Assembly: GCA_003565295.1 (NCBI GenBank)
Contig: PXCO01000403.1
Coordinates: 1 to 64,000 of the forward strand
Origin: Cyclobacteriaceae bacterium
Lineage (GTDB): Bacteria; Bacteroidota; Bacteroidia; Cytophagales; Cyclobacteriaceae
Direction: 5' to 3'
Length of the DNA stretch: 64,000 nt
Shown here: positions 37,225 through 47,250 of the stretch, in pieces
How the letters are laid out: each line of letters starts with the position of its first letter
How positions within the stretch are numbered: position 1 is the stretch's first letter
Made by a program: the position numbers and the translations under genes
Notes under the pieces: model-generated
Databases searched by the model: none
What the model was told of the DNA's origin: nothing
What the model saw: only the letters and a program-made list of their open reading frames with translations

Positions 37225-38115
37225 ATGGCAAAGGTACAGCGTAGAAAAACGAAATTAGGAAGTTATAAGTTTGCCAATGTGCTTTTTAGTATCACCCTGT
37301 CTTTGTTTATAACGGGGCTCTTTGGGCTTATTTTGATCCAAGCCAAATCGCTTACCTCTTTGATAAGGGAAAATATTGAGGTACAGGTATTCCTTCACAA
37401 GGACCTATCTCCCTCACAAATCCAGCAATTGGAAAATACCCTACGGAAAAAACCCTATGTGCTAAAAAAAGAGGGAGAGGCTAAATTACAGTATATTTCA
37501 AAGGAGGATGCAGCTGAGGTATTTACCCGGGAGGTAGGTGAGGATTTTACTCAATTCCTTAAGGACAACCCCTTAAGAGATTCCTTCACTTTTTCGGTGG
37601 AGGAAAACTTTCAATCTCCCTCCTTGATTGAGGAGGTGGCAGAGGAGCTTACGGCTATAGATGGAGTATTTGAGGTAACGTATATGAGTGATCTTGTAGC
37701 ATCCATTAATCAAAACCTTGTAAAGGTAAGCCTGGTTTTGGGTGCATTCATTTTGATTTTGATGGTCACTGTGATCATATTGATCAATAGTACCATTCGA
37801 TTGGCATTATTTTCACAACGTTTTCTTATACGAAGCATGCAATTGGTTGGGGCAACCAAAGGGTTTATTCGAAAACCTTTCCTATGGAGAGCTTTTTTTT
37901 ATGGAGCCTTGGGCGGTTTGATCGCCTCAGGCATGCTTTTCGCGTTAATGGAATATGGCAAGCAAATGATAGAAGGGTTCAACTTGCTCTACAATTTGGA
38001 GTGGTTACTTATCCTTTTCTCAGGATTAATTTTTCTAGGTGCAGTACTTTCATTTTTCAGCACCCTACTATCGGTAAATAGATATTTAAAAATGTCGTTG
38101 GACGAATTATACTAA
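37225..38115 (+). CDS. ftsX: cell division protein FtsX
   Basis: A permease-like subunit that, with FtsE, activates peptidoglycan hydrolases at the division site. One N-terminal helix (~20-43), a periplasmic loop (~50-165) and three C-terminal helices are visible. MQLVGATKGFIRKPFLWRAFFYGALGG is the conserved FtsX coupling region. ftsE is not adjacent. It is followed by the DUF3098 gene after 3 bases. Confidence 0.9.
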   Translation: MAKVQRRKTKLGSYKFANVLFSITLSLFITGLFGLILIQAKSLTSLIRENIEVQVFLHKDLSPSQIQQLENTLRKKPYVLKKEGEAKLQYISKEDAAEVFTREVGEDFTQFLKDNPLRDSFTFSVEENFQSPSLIEEVAEELTAIDGVFEVTYMSDLVASINQNLVKVSLVLGAFILILMVTVIILINSTIRLALFSQRFLIRSMQLVGATKGFIRKPFLWRAFFYGALGGLIASGMLFALMEYGKQMIEGFNLLYNLEWLLILFSGLIFLGAVLSFFSTLLSVNRYLKMSLDELY

Positions 38116-38118
38116 AGT

Positions 38119-38331
38119 ATGAAAAACAAATCATTTCCATTCACCAAGAGAAATTACCATTTGATGTTAATTGGCCTGGGCATAATTGTTTTGGGCTTTA
38201 CCATCATAGGGCTTGATAGCGAACCCCATGGTTTTGGGGTTATGGGTCTAACCATTGGCCCTATTGTCACATTATTTGGTTTCCTCTTTCAGTTTTTTGC
38301 CATATTTTATAGAGGAGAAACAAAATCATGA
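38119..38331 (+). CDS. DUF3098 membrane protein
   Basis: A 70-residue protein with two membrane helices and the conserved LTIGPIVTLFGFLFQFFAIFY. DUF3098 genes lie between ftsX and uppP in many Bacteroidota; function unknown. It overlaps uppP by 4 bases (ATGA). Confidence 0.85.
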   Translation: MKNKSFPFTKRNYHLMLIGLGIIVLGFTIIGLDSEPHGFGVMGLTIGPIVTLFGFLFQFFAIFYRGETKS

Positions 38332-39122
38332 CATTATTTGAAGCTATCATCCTTGGCATAGTGCAAGGATTGACTGAATTTTTGCCAGTATCATCAAGTG
38401 GACATATTGAAATCGCATCGGTAATCTTGGGAAGCCAGAGTGTTCCGGAGGAGAGCCTCATGTTCACGGTGGTGGTTCATTTTGCCACGGCGTTAAGTAC
38501 CATTGTCGTTTTCAGAAAGGATATCCTGGAAATTTTGAGGGGGCTGTTTCAATTCAAATGGAACGAGGAGGTGGCCTTTTCACTTAAAATTATTATTTCC
38601 ATGATTCCTGCGGTTATCATAGGCCTTTTTTTTGAAGAGGAATTAGAGCAATTGTTTGGAGGAAAAATTGTTTTTGTGGGCTCCATGCTCTTGATAACCG
38701 CATTGTTACTTTACTTGGCTGATAAGGCGAAAAACACTGACAAATCGGTATCCAACCTGCATGCTGTACTTGTAGGTTTAGCCCAGGCGTTTGCCATGCT
38801 ACCGGGTATTTCCAGGTCAGGGGCCACGATTTCTGCCTCAGTATTGCTTGGTATTGATAAAGGTAGAGCTGCAAGGTTTTCCTTTTTAATGGTGTTGCCT
38901 TTGATTATTGGTAAAATCGGGAAAGATCTCCTGGATGGGTCCCTTGCTTACGAAAACGAACAATTTGGTAGTTTAGCTGTAGCTTTTATAGCTGCATTTA
39001 TGGCAGGACTTTTTGCCTGCACCTGGATGATTAAACTTGTAAAACAGAGTAAATTGACGTATTTTTCAGTGTATTGTCTTATCGTTGGATTACTTGCTAT
39101 TGGTTTTGGCTTATTTACGTGA
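38328..39122 (+). CDS. uppP: undecaprenyl-diphosphate phosphatase
   Basis: The BacA-type recycling enzyme of the peptidoglycan lipid carrier. The catalytic regions FLPVSSSGH and PGISRSGATISASVLLG are intact, with about eight membrane helices and 264 residues. It is translationally coupled to the preceding gene by a 4-base overlap. truB starts 3 bases after its stop. Confidence 0.95.
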   Translation: MTLFEAIILGIVQGLTEFLPVSSSGHIEIASVILGSQSVPEESLMFTVVVHFATALSTIVVFRKDILEILRGLFQFKWNEEVAFSLKIIISMIPAVIIGLFFEEELEQLFGGKIVFVGSMLLITALLLYLADKAKNTDKSVSNLHAVLVGLAQAFAMLPGISRSGATISASVLLGIDKGRAARFSFLMVLPLIIGKIGKDLLDGSLAYENEQFGSLAVAFIAAFMAGLFACTWMIKLVKQSKLTYFSVYCLIVGLLAIGFGLFT

Positions 39123-39124
39123 TA

Positions 39125-39811
39125 ATGGATGAAGGAAGGGTATATTTGATCAACAAACCTTACAGATGGACATCCTTTGATGTGGTGAAAAAAGTGAGAA
39201 ATGCCCTGAAAATAAAAAAAGTAGGACATGCTGGAACCTTGGATCCTCTTGCCACAGGGCTTTTGATCCTTTGCGCAGGGAAGGCCACTAAACAAATAAA
39301 CACCTTTCAGGCGCAAGAAAAGGAATATACGGGAACTTTTGTTCTTGGAAAAACCACTGAATCCCATGATTTGGAAAGGGAGGTAGTGGAGGGTGCAGAC
39401 CCCTCCCACCTACAACAGGAAGATCTTCTTAAGGCCGTGAATCAGCTCACCGGAAATATATCCCAGATTCCCCCTGCACACTCGGCCATTAAGATTGACG
39501 GTAAACGAGCATATGCTTCTGCAAGAAAAGGCAAAGAAGTGATCATTGAACCCCGAATGGTAGAGGTGAGGATATTTGAAATCACGAATATTGCACTTCC
39601 TGAGGTAGATTTCAGAATAATTTGCTCTAAAGGCACTTACATCAGAAGTATTGCAAGGGACTTTGGTGAGCTCCTAGGGGTTGGAGCTTACCTTTCCCGA
39701 CTGGTGAGAACTAGAATTGGTGACTTTGAGTTAAACAATGCCTATGAATTACCTGTTTTGATTGATAAAATCAATGCTGAAAAACATGCAGATACACCAG
39801 GATCTGGATAG
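39125..39811 (+). CDS. truB: tRNA pseudouridine-55 synthase
   Basis: Makes pseudouridine 55 in the tRNA T-loop. The catalytic Asp lies in GHAGTLDPLATGLL. NKPYRWTSFDVV, SAIKIDGKRAYASAR and SKGTYIRSIARD are further TruB motifs. An upstream in-frame extension exists, but ATG 39125 gives the family start. Its 3' end overlaps ribF by 26 bases. Confidence 0.95.
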   Translation: MDEGRVYLINKPYRWTSFDVVKKVRNALKIKKVGHAGTLDPLATGLLILCAGKATKQINTFQAQEKEYTGTFVLGKTTESHDLEREVVEGADPSHLQQEDLLKAVNQLTGNISQIPPAHSAIKIDGKRAYASARKGKEVIIEPRMVEVRIFEITNIALPEVDFRIICSKGTYIRSIARDFGELLGVGAYLSRLVRTRIGDFELNNAYELPVLIDKINAEKHADTPGSG

Positions 39812-40724
39812 GATCACCCGCATACACCACCCAGTAGTAACCATCGGCACTTTTGACGGAGTTCACTTGGGTCATCAAAAAATCTTGAATAGGTTGGGTG
39901 AAATTGCCAAGGATATTGATGGAGAGACTGTCCTTGTCAGCTTTTGGCCTCATCCCAGGATGGTACTCAATCCGGACAATCACAATATTAGATTGCTCTC
40001 TACATTTGAAGAAAAAATTGACCTTTTGAATGAACAGGGCATCCATCATTTGGTAAGCATACCTTTTACCAAATCTTTTTCACAAACCTCTTCCCAGCAA
40101 TTCGTGGAAGATATATTGATCAAAAAAATTGGCACCGAAAAATTGGTCATTGGCTATGACCACCGATTCGGAAGAGGCAGAGAGGGCGGATTTGAGCATC
40201 TCAAAGCCAACCAAGACAAGTACGGATTTGAACTTGAGGAGATATCCAGACAGGACATCGATAATAACGGGGTCAGCAGTACAAAAATCAGAAATGCCTT
40301 GGAAACGGGAGATCTATCTACTGCCAAATCTTTTTTAGGTAGACCCTATGAACTGAGAGGCATTGTGGTGAAAGGGCAGCAGATAGGAAGGTCCATAGGT
40401 TTCCCTACTGCCAACATCAGTGTGCCTCACCCCTATAAGCTTATTCCCATGGATGGTGTGTATGTGGTGGAAGTGGAATGGGAGGACGTTCGAAGGGAAG
40501 GGGTTATGAATATAGGAAAGCGCCCAACCCTAAATGGACAAAACCAAACAGTGGAAGTTCACGTATTCGATTTTGAAGGGAATTTGTATGGAAAGCCGCT
40601 AAAGGTATATTTCCACCAATTTCTGAGAGGAGAAAAAAAGTTTGAAAGTCTGGAATCCTTAAAGTCCCAAATAGAAAAAGATAAATTGGCCGCAATGAGC
40701 TTTTTTAACCTTAAGCCCAAGTGA
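39786..40724 (+). CDS. ribF: bifunctional riboflavin kinase / FAD synthetase
   Basis: The N-terminal FAD synthetase is a nucleotidyltransferase ([33 protein letters not shown]). The C-terminal riboflavin kinase has [12 protein letters not shown] and [10 protein letters not shown]. It turns riboflavin into FMN and FAD. ATG 39786 inside the end of truB is the likely start; 313 residues. Confidence 0.95.
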   Translation: MQIHQDLDRITRIHHPVVTIGTFDGVHLGHQKILNRLGEIAKDIDGETVLVSFWPHPRMVLNPDNHNIRLLSTFEEKIDLLNEQGIHHLVSIPFTKSFSQTSSQQFVEDILIKKIGTEKLVIGYDHRFGRGREGGFEHLKANQDKYGFELEEISRQDIDNNGVSSTKIRNALETGDLSTAKSFLGRPYELRGIVVKGQQIGRSIGFPTANISVPHPYKLIPMDGVYVVEVEWEDVRREGVMNIGKRPTLNGQNQTVEVHVFDFEGNLYGKPLKVYFHQFLRGEKKFESLESLKSQIEKDKLAAMSFFNLKPK

Positions 40725-40728
40725 AACG

Positions 40729-41427
40729 ATGATCGATAAGACCATTAAAGATGCAAAAGAAGCCGTGAAGGACATACAGAGTCACGCAGTATTGATGCTG
40801 GGAGGTTTTGGGCTATGTGGGATACCTGAAAATTGCATCGCAGCCTTACTCGATAGACCGCTTTCTAGTTTGACCTGTATTTCAAACAATGCAGGGGTCG
40901 ATGATTTTGGCATAGGACTTATGCTGAAGAAAAAAATGGTCAAGAAGATGATTTCCAGTTACGTTGGGGAAAACAAGGAATTTGAGCGCCAATTACTTTC
41001 CGGGGAACTGGAAGTTGAATTAATTCCTCAAGGAACATTGGCGGAAAGAATCAGAGCCGGAGGAGCCGGAATTCCTGCATTTTTTACCCCTGCCGGAGTG
41101 GGCACAGAGGTAGGGGGTGGCAAGGAGGTACGGGAATTTGACGGGAAGTTGTACCTACTAGAAAGATGGTTGAGGGCTGATTATTCCTTTGTCAAAGCCT
41201 GGAAAGGTGACAGTGCCGGTAACCTAATCTATAAAGGTACTGCCCGTAACTTCAACCCTATGATGGCAGCAGCAGGCAAAATTACTATCGCAGAGGTAGA
41301 GGAATTGGTTCCTGCGGGAGAATTGGATCCCAATGCCATACATACCCCTGGGATTTATGTGCAGCGAATTTTTCAGGGGAAGGATTATGAAAAGCGCATA
41401 GAGCAAAGGACCATTAGTAGTACCTGA
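40729..41427 (+). CDS. 3-oxoacid CoA-transferase subunit A
   Basis: Subunit A of a family I CoA-transferase (succinyl-CoA:3-ketoacid type). [30 protein letters not shown] and [18 protein letters not shown] are diagnostic. With subunit B it moves CoA from succinyl-CoA to acetoacetate or a similar acid. It follows ribF after 4 bases; subunit B follows after 16. Confidence 0.92.
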   Translation: MIDKTIKDAKEAVKDIQSHAVLMLGGFGLCGIPENCIAALLDRPLSSLTCISNNAGVDDFGIGLMLKKKMVKKMISSYVGENKEFERQLLSGELEVELIPQGTLAERIRAGGAGIPAFFTPAGVGTEVGGGKEVREFDGKLYLLERWLRADYSFVKAWKGDSAGNLIYKGTARNFNPMMAAAGKITIAEVEELVPAGELDPNAIHTPGIYVQRIFQGKDYEKRIEQRTISST

Positions 41428-41443
41428 AATAACCCTAATCAAA

Positions 41444-42103
41444 ATGCTAAGCAAGGAACAAATCGCCCAACGCATCGCTAAGGAAATCAAAAATGGGCAG
41501 TACATAAATCTGGGAATAGGCATCCCTACCCTGGTGGCCAATTACATTCCCGATGAATTGGAGATAGTGCTGCAAAGTGAAAATGGTTTACTGGGTATTG
41601 GCCCTTTCCCAGTGGAGGAACAGGTAGATGCTGACCTAATCAATGCCGGAAAACAAACCATTACCATGGCCAGAGGTTCTGCACTGTTTGATTCTGCGGA
41701 GTCCTTTGGTATGATCAGAGGTGGGCATGTACACCTGACCATTCTGGGAGCCATGGAGGTTTCTGAGAACGGGGACATTGCCAATTGGAAAATACCGGGA
41801 AAAATTGTGAAAGGAATGGGAGGGGCAATGGACCTGGTTTCCGCCGCCAGGCAAATCATCGTAGCCATGCAGCATTGTAGCAAGGATGGGAGTTCTAAAC
41901 TATTGAAAGAATGTCAACTGCCCATTACTGGGGTGAGGTGTGTGAACAAAATCGTCACAGACTTGGCTGTGTTGGAAATAATGCCTCAGGGCGGGTTTAA
42001 ATTATTGGAACGGGCACCGGGAGTAGAGGTGGCTGAGATCCGCAATAAAACCGAAGGAAAATTAATTGTCCCAGGGGATATCCCCGAAATGGTGCTGCCT
42101 TGA
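41444..42103 (+). CDS. 3-oxoacid CoA-transferase subunit B
   Basis: Subunit B carries the catalytic Glu in LQSENGLLGIGP, the residue that forms the glutamyl-CoA intermediate. GLGIPTLVANYIP, GGHVHLTILGAMEV and KGMGGAMDLV complete the family pattern. 219 residues. It pairs with the upstream subunit A gene. Confidence 0.92.
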   Translation: MLSKEQIAQRIAKEIKNGQYINLGIGIPTLVANYIPDELEIVLQSENGLLGIGPFPVEEQVDADLINAGKQTITMARGSALFDSAESFGMIRGGHVHLTILGAMEVSENGDIANWKIPGKIVKGMGGAMDLVSAARQIIVAMQHCSKDGSSKLLKECQLPITGVRCVNKIVTDLAVLEIMPQGGFKLLERAPGVEVAEIRNKTEGKLIVPGDIPEMVLP

Positions 42104-42141
42104 TTTTTCTAAAGAAATGGGGGCTTTTAATGTTTGTTTAT

Positions 42142-42149
42142 TAGTTTTG
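42142..42149 (+). promoter_or_regulatory. Bacteroidota -7 promoter element for gldC
   Basis: TAGTTTTG matches TAnnTTTG, 20 bases before the gldC start. The -33 box is not clear. Confidence 0.45.
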
Positions 42150-42168
42150 CCCCTCAATTTCACCAATC

Positions 42169-42519
42169 ATGAAGAAGTCAGAAATTAAATTTACGGTAAC
42201 TCTAGACGAGAAAAATCTTCCCAAATCCATTGAGTGGGACGCCACCGACAAAGAGGATGAGGGGATGGAATCCACCAAAAGCATAAGCCTTAACGTGTGG
42301 GACAACCTTAACCATAGTACCTTGAGAATAGACCTTTGGACAGAGGAAATGTCTGTTGTGGAAATGAAAAGGTTCTATATCGATGTCCTAAGTGGGATGG
42401 CACAAACCATCCTAAACAGTACAGGAGACGAATATTATTCAGAGGAAATAAAGGAGTTGTGCGACCGGCTTGTGAAACACGTTAATGATGATAACCAGAA
42501 ATCTGGCAACCAGAAATAA
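42169..42519 (+). CDS. gldC: gliding motility protein GldC
   Basis: A 116-residue soluble protein. The opening KKSEIKFTVTLDEKNLPKSIEWDA and the middle SLNVWDNLNHSTLRIDLWT are typical of GldC. In Flavobacterium johnsoniae GldC supports gliding and is thought to stabilise other Gld proteins; in Cytophagales it occurs in both gliders and non-gliders. No other gld gene is in the window. It has its own terminator. Confidence 0.9.
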   Translation: MKKSEIKFTVTLDEKNLPKSIEWDATDKEDEGMESTKSISLNVWDNLNHSTLRIDLWTEEMSVVEMKRFYIDVLSGMAQTILNSTGDEYYSEEIKELCDRLVKHVNDDNQKSGNQK

Positions 42520-42529
42520 CGCTATTAAC

Positions 42530-42567
42530 GTCCATCCATTTTTAAAATTGGATGGACTTATTTTTTC
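42530..42567 (+). terminator. terminator after gldC
   Basis: Perfect 9-bp stem GTCCATCCA (42530-42538) / TGGATGGAC (42549-42557), then TTATTTTTT. Confidence 0.9.
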
Positions 42568-42845
42568 CTCCTTTTATTAAAAGGGGCAGAACGGGTATTA
42601 GATATTTATTTTCCCATACAAAGTCAGACATTTAATATTTAAACTTAATTTTTTTTAAAAATTGTTGTGAATTAATTCTACAAAATTACAGGATTTTCGT
42701 TTAAATTAATGCATAACAATAGCAGGAAATACCATGTGATATATTGAGATATATTGACATAAAGTAATTTGGGAAAGTAATTGGTACGAGGATTCGCTCG
42801 TTTTCTGTAGCTGAAAAATACCCGTGAAATTTAACCCAACAACCT
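42568..42845. other. upstream region of the TonB-dependent receptor gene
   Basis: Very AT-rich, with no gene. It holds a perfect tandem decamer GATATATTGA (42738-42747 and 42748-42757) and a small ACGAG/CTCGT hairpin near 42787-42802. These could be regulatory sites for the receptor operon. Confidence 0.4.
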
Positions 42846-45734
42846 ATGCCTCTACTATACCACAATTTGTCAAAATTTATTCCGGCATGTTTTGCTGTTT
42901 TCATTTTTTCCCAATATCCTATTTTGGCACAAGAACAGGTAACTATTTCTGGAATAGTGGTGGAAGCCGATACCAAAGCACCCTTGATAGGAGTCAACAT
43001 CCTGGTAAAGGGCCGGGTAATTGGCACCATCACCGATATGAGTGGGAACTTTAGCCTTCGGGTCAACCAGGCTCCTCCCCTTACCTTGGTATTTTCCATG
43101 GTTGGCTTTGCCACCCAGGAAATTGAGATAACGGATAGCAATGTAAGTAACCTTGCGGTTCGATTGGAAGAACAAACCCTATTGGGCCAAGAAGTTGTGA
43201 TTTCTGCCTCCAGGGTTGAGGAGAGTATCTTACAATCTCCAGTATCCATAGAAAAGATGGATATCCTGGACATAAGGGAAAATGCCTCCGATACCTATTA
43301 TAAGGCAATTGCTAATCTCAAAGGGGTGGATATGAACACCTCATCCATCAATTTTCAAATATTGAATGCCAGAGGCTTCAATTCCACAGGAAATACACGC
43401 TTTGTACAACTTATAGACGGCATGGATACCCAGGCTCCTGCTTTAAACTTTCCCATAGGAAATCTCAACGGGCCTTCAGAATTGGATGTGGAAAGTGTGG
43501 AGTTTATTCCCGGGGCCTCCTCTGCCTTATATGGTCCTAACGCATTCAACGGGATATTGCTGATCAACAGTAAAAGTCCTTTTGAATACCAGGGATTGAG
43601 TGCCTTTTACAAGCAGGGCTTCAATCACTTTGGGGGCAGACCTGGAGAACCTACCTCCCCCCAGCCAATGTATGAGGGTTCCTTAAGGTATGCCAAGGCC
43701 TTCAATAACAAATTCGCCTTCAAGATCAGTGCATCATTCATGCAGGCAGAGGATTGGTATGGTACCGATCAGACAGACCTCAACGAGGCGGCGCAGGGGG
43801 AATTACCCTTTAATCCGGGTCAAAATAGTGTACATGTGTTTGGGGATGAAGTATCCAACAACATAGGTCTGCTAAGGAATGTCGCAGCGGTGCAGCAACA
43901 GGCCAATGCTCTTGGATTAGGGGGCTATATTTCAAGCATTCCCGATCAGGTGGTTTCCAGAACTGGCTATGATGAACGCTATCTAGTGGATTACGGTGCC
44001 AAAAATTATAAACTGAACGGAGCTTTGCATTATCGGGTCACCGATAGGGCAGAATTGTCTTATACCCTTAATTATGGTTCCGGAACCTCAGTTTATACAG
44101 GTGCCCAACGCTATTCACTCAATAATTTTGAAATAAGCCAACACAAATTGGAACTTAGAGGGGATAACTTTTTTCTAAGAGGCTATACGACCAGGGAAAA
44201 TTCCGGAGACTCTTATATTGCTGACCTCACCGGTGTCCTTATAAATGACCGCTGGAAAAACAACCCCCAATGGTTTGGGGAATACACCCTCAACTATATG
44301 GGGGCACTGGCCCAGCAGCAAGTGGCGCCGGGTGCCATGGGCACAGCTGCCCAGCAAGCCGCAGCTCATCAATTTGCCCGCACACAGGCAGATCAAGGGA
44401 GGTACCTTCCCGGTAGTCCGGAATTCAATAATGCGGCAAGGGAAATAAGGGCTGACTTTATCCCCGGTGGATCACTATTCAATGATCAATCCCGGATGTA
44501 CATGGCGGAAGGCCAATACAACTTCAAGGAAGAAATCGAATTTATGGATTTGCAAGTGGGTGGGATGTACAGGGTGTATGACTTGAGGTCCAATGGTACC
44601 ATCTTCGCTGATGTGGAAGGAAATGATATTACGGTGACTGAATTTGGTGGATTTGCGCAGGGTTCCAAGCGGGTGTTGAGTGACAAATTAAAAATTACCG
44701 GTTCCGTTCGATACGACAAAAATGAAAATTTTGCTGGGCAGTTCAGCCCCAGGATTTCCGGTGTATTTACCGAAGGCAACAACAATTTCCGGTTATCCTA
44801 CCAAACCGGTTTCCGTATGCCTACCACACAGGCGCAGCATATTGATTTGAATGTGATTTCGGCAAGACTAATCGCTGGATTGCCCTATTACAGAGAAAAA
44901 TATAATGTTTTCGAAAATGCTTTTAGCCTTACTTCAGTACAACGGTATATAGAAGCCGTGGGTGCCGGGGAAAGCCCGGTTTCTGCCAGTGCCACAGGTC
45001 ACCTTCAAAGGGTAGAATCACTACCAGACCTAAGGCCGGAACAGGTAAGGTCCATAGAGGTGGGGTACAAGGGTTTGCTGGCAGACAATCGGCTCTTGAT
45101 TGATTTTGCCTATTACTACAATATCTTCAATGACTTTATTTCTCAGACGGCCATTAGAAGAGCGCCAGGGCCCGTTTTCCCGGGAGCCTCCCCTACCACA
45201 GATCAAGGTGCCTTAAATGCCATCAATGCACCCACATTGCTCACCCCCATCACCACACCCGGCCAAGAAAACACCTTCCAGACCTATACCAACATAGTGG
45301 ATCAGGAGGTCCGTGCCCATGGAGCTGCTTTAGGGGTAACCTATAATTTGCCTAAAAACTATTCCGTTTCTGCAAATTACAACTATAACAAATTAATTAC
45401 TGAACTGGAAGAAGGCTTTTTATCTGAATTTAATACACCAGAGCACAAGGCCAATTTCACCTTCGGCAATAGAAAACTCACACAAAATATAGGGTTTAAT
45501 GTTTCCTACAGGTATCAAACTGCTTTCCGTTGGGAGTCTTCCTTTGCTCAAGGGGATGTACCTGAGGTACATAATGTAGATGCACAGGTAAGCTACAAAG
45601 TAAGTAGCCTTAAGTCAATTGTGAAATTAGGTGGTTCCAACATCTTCAACAACAGGTATATCATGAATTTTGGAGGGCCTACCATTGGGGCAATTTACTA
45701 CTTATCCATCACCTTTGACGAATTGTTGAACTAA
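42846..45734 (+). CDS. TonB-dependent outer-membrane receptor
   Basis: A signal peptide ends at ILAQ. A carboxypeptidase-like regulatory domain (VTISGIVVEADTKAPLIGVN; ~30-110) follows, then a plug (~115-240, with LNARGFNSTGNTRFVQLIDGMD and SALYGPNAFNGILLI) and a long beta-barrel. It takes up a ligand using TonB energy. It is not paired with a SusD gene; a lipoprotein SGNH hydrolase follows after 14 bases, so the substrate may be an ester such as a lipid or acylated glycan. 962 residues. Confidence 0.88.
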   Translation: MPLLYHNLSKFIPACFAVFIFSQYPILAQEQVTISGIVVEADTKAPLIGVNILVKGRVIGTITDMSGNFSLRVNQAPPLTLVFSMVGFATQEIEITDSNVSNLAVRLEEQTLLGQEVVISASRVEESILQSPVSIEKMDILDIRENASDTYYKAIANLKGVDMNTSSINFQILNARGFNSTGNTRFVQLIDGMDTQAPALNFPIGNLNGPSELDVESVEFIPGASSALYGPNAFNGILLINSKSPFEYQGLSAFYKQGFNHFGGRPGEPTSPQPMYEGSLRYAKAFNNKFAFKISASFMQAEDWYGTDQTDLNEAAQGELPFNPGQNSVHVFGDEVSNNIGLLRNVAAVQQQANALGLGGYISSIPDQVVSRTGYDERYLVDYGAKNYKLNGALHYRVTDRAELSYTLNYGSGTSVYTGAQRYSLNNFEISQHKLELRGDNFFLRGYTTRENSGDSYIADLTGVLINDRWKNNPQWFGEYTLNYMGALAQQQVAPGAMGTAAQQAAAHQFARTQADQGRYLPGSPEFNNAAREIRADFIPGGSLFNDQSRMYMAEGQYNFKEEIEFMDLQVGGMYRVYDLRSNGTIFADVEGNDITVTEFGGFAQGSKRVLSDKLKITGSVRYDKNENFAGQFSPRISGVFTEGNNNFRLSYQTGFRMPTTQAQHIDLNVISARLIAGLPYYREKYNVFENAFSLTSVQRYIEAVGAGESPVSASATGHLQRVESLPDLRPEQVRSIEVGYKGLLADNRLLIDFAYYYNIFNDFISQTAIRRAPGPVFPGASPTTDQGALNAINAPTLLTPITTPGQENTFQTYTNIVDQEVRAHGAALGVTYNLPKNYSVSANYNYNKLITELEEGFLSEFNTPEHKANFTFGNRKLTQNIGFNVSYRYQTAFRWESSFAQGDVPEVHNVDAQVSYKVSSLKSIVKLGGSNIFNNRYIMNFGGPTIGAIYYLSITFDELLN

Positions 45735-45748
45735 ATCCCCCCAAGAAA

Positions 45749-47215
45749 ATGAAGACCTTACATAAACTCTTTTTATTAGGCCTATTCTTTCTGGCCATAT
45801 CCTGCCAATATGAGTTTCCCGAGGATTTAACCCCAGCCCCGGATTCAGGGGAGGCGGACTTTTCCAAAATGGTGAGCATAGGATCTTCTATTACCGCAGG
45901 AGTGATGGATGGTGCTTTGTATAATAGGTCTCAGCGAAACTCCTTTGCGGTGATTTTGTCCGAACAGCTAAAAGAAGTTGGCGGTGGTCCATTTAATTAT
46001 CCCAACATCAATGCAGAGGTGGGATTCTTCGGCCCTGGGCCAGAGGGCCTGGTTTTGGGAAGATTGATTTTGCGGGAGAACCCTAACACTGGTCAGATAC
46101 TCCCAAACCCCATAGTGCCGGGCAATCCATACACCCCCTATGAAGGTGACAGGGCCGCGTTAAACAATTTTGGTGTAAACCGAATCTCACTTGCAACTTC
46201 CATGATGCCAGAAGCTGGAGACATTTCGCAACCTCAGCATCCAGCTTTTAACCCTGAATATGCAAGGTTTGCCAGTAATCCCGGCAATAGTACGCTGCTG
46301 GGTGATGCGGCCAATGCATTGGCAAATGACGGTACTTTTTTCACATTTTGGTTGGGGAAAAATGATGTATTAGGGTATGCCCTTACAGGGGCGGCAAACC
46401 CTGCAATGCTGACTTCTGATGAAAACTTCACCCTTTGGTACAATTCGGCACTCAACATGATGCTGGCAGCAAATCCAGATGCCAAGGGAGCTGTTGCCAA
46501 TATTCCATCCATTAACGCGCTTCCCTATTTTAATTTAGTGCCCTGGAATGCAGTTCCATTGAGTGCCGGGCAAGCTAATATAGCCAATCAAGGATTTCAA
46601 GAATACAATCAAGGGCTTGCCCAGGCGCATGCCTCAGGTTTGATTAGTGCCGAAGAACAGGCACTAAGGACAGTGCAGTTTCAGCAGGGGCAAAATGGGT
46701 TTTTGATGGAGGATGAAACGCTTACTGACCTATCAGGTCTTGGTTTACCACCAATACGACAGAGCAACTCCGATGACAGGGCCACACTGTTATTATCCCA
46801 GGTACTTGGCCAGCAGGTGGGGGGCAGTCCTACCGCAATCTATGGGGTATCGGTTCCTGTAGAAGATGAATATGTACTGATTCCCGCAGAACAGGAAGAA
46901 ATAGCCAATAAAGTGGACAGTTTCAATGCCATAATACAAGCCGCCACCCAAAGCCAGTCCGATCGGTTGGTGCTAGTGGATATAAATGACCTCTTCAACA
47001 AGGTCTTACAGGGCTCCATTAGTGCCGGTGGCGTGCCTCTTACAGCCAGCATTGCACCTCCCAATGGAGCTCTTTCTGTGGATGGGGTCCATCCCAATGC
47101 CAGGGGAAGTGCATTTATTGCCAACCATTTCATAGATGCCATCAATCAAAAATGGAACGCAAATATTCCGAAGGCAAACCCAAACAATTTTATGGGAAAT
47201 GATTTACCGAGATAA
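45749..47215 (+). CDS. SGNH/GDSL hydrolase lipoprotein
   Basis: Lipobox LAISC (Cys19). The nucleophile block reads IGSSITAG, with Ser47 in place and Ser in the usual Asp position of GDS. Block III is LGKNDV (GxND) and the Asp-His pair is in VDGVHPN near the end. The family hydrolyses lipid or carbohydrate esters. A large insertion (~residues 270-380) separates blocks III and V. It is co-transcribed with the TonB-dependent receptor and probably faces the surface or periplasm beside it. Confidence 0.82.
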   Translation: MKTLHKLFLLGLFFLAISCQYEFPEDLTPAPDSGEADFSKMVSIGSSITAGVMDGALYNRSQRNSFAVILSEQLKEVGGGPFNYPNINAEVGFFGPGPEGLVLGRLILRENPNTGQILPNPIVPGNPYTPYEGDRAALNNFGVNRISLATSMMPEAGDISQPQHPAFNPEYARFASNPGNSTLLGDAANALANDGTFFTFWLGKNDVLGYALTGAANPAMLTSDENFTLWYNSALNMMLAANPDAKGAVANIPSINALPYFNLVPWNAVPLSAGQANIANQGFQEYNQGLAQAHASGLISAEEQALRTVQFQQGQNGFLMEDETLTDLSGLGLPPIRQSNSDDRATLLLSQVLGQQVGGSPTAIYGVSVPVEDEYVLIPAEQEEIANKVDSFNAIIQAATQSQSDRLVLVDINDLFNKVLQGSISAGGVPLTASIAPPNGALSVDGVHPNARGSAFIANHFIDAINQKWNANIPKANPNNFMGNDLPR

Positions 47216-47250
47216 GATAAACTTTGAAAATAAAAACATATCGGTAATTG

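Noticed and set aside
42520-42845. Searched for a riboswitch or tRNA upstream of the TonB-dependent receptor.
   Set aside because: Only simple dyads and AT-rich DNA are present; no conserved riboswitch core could be recognised.
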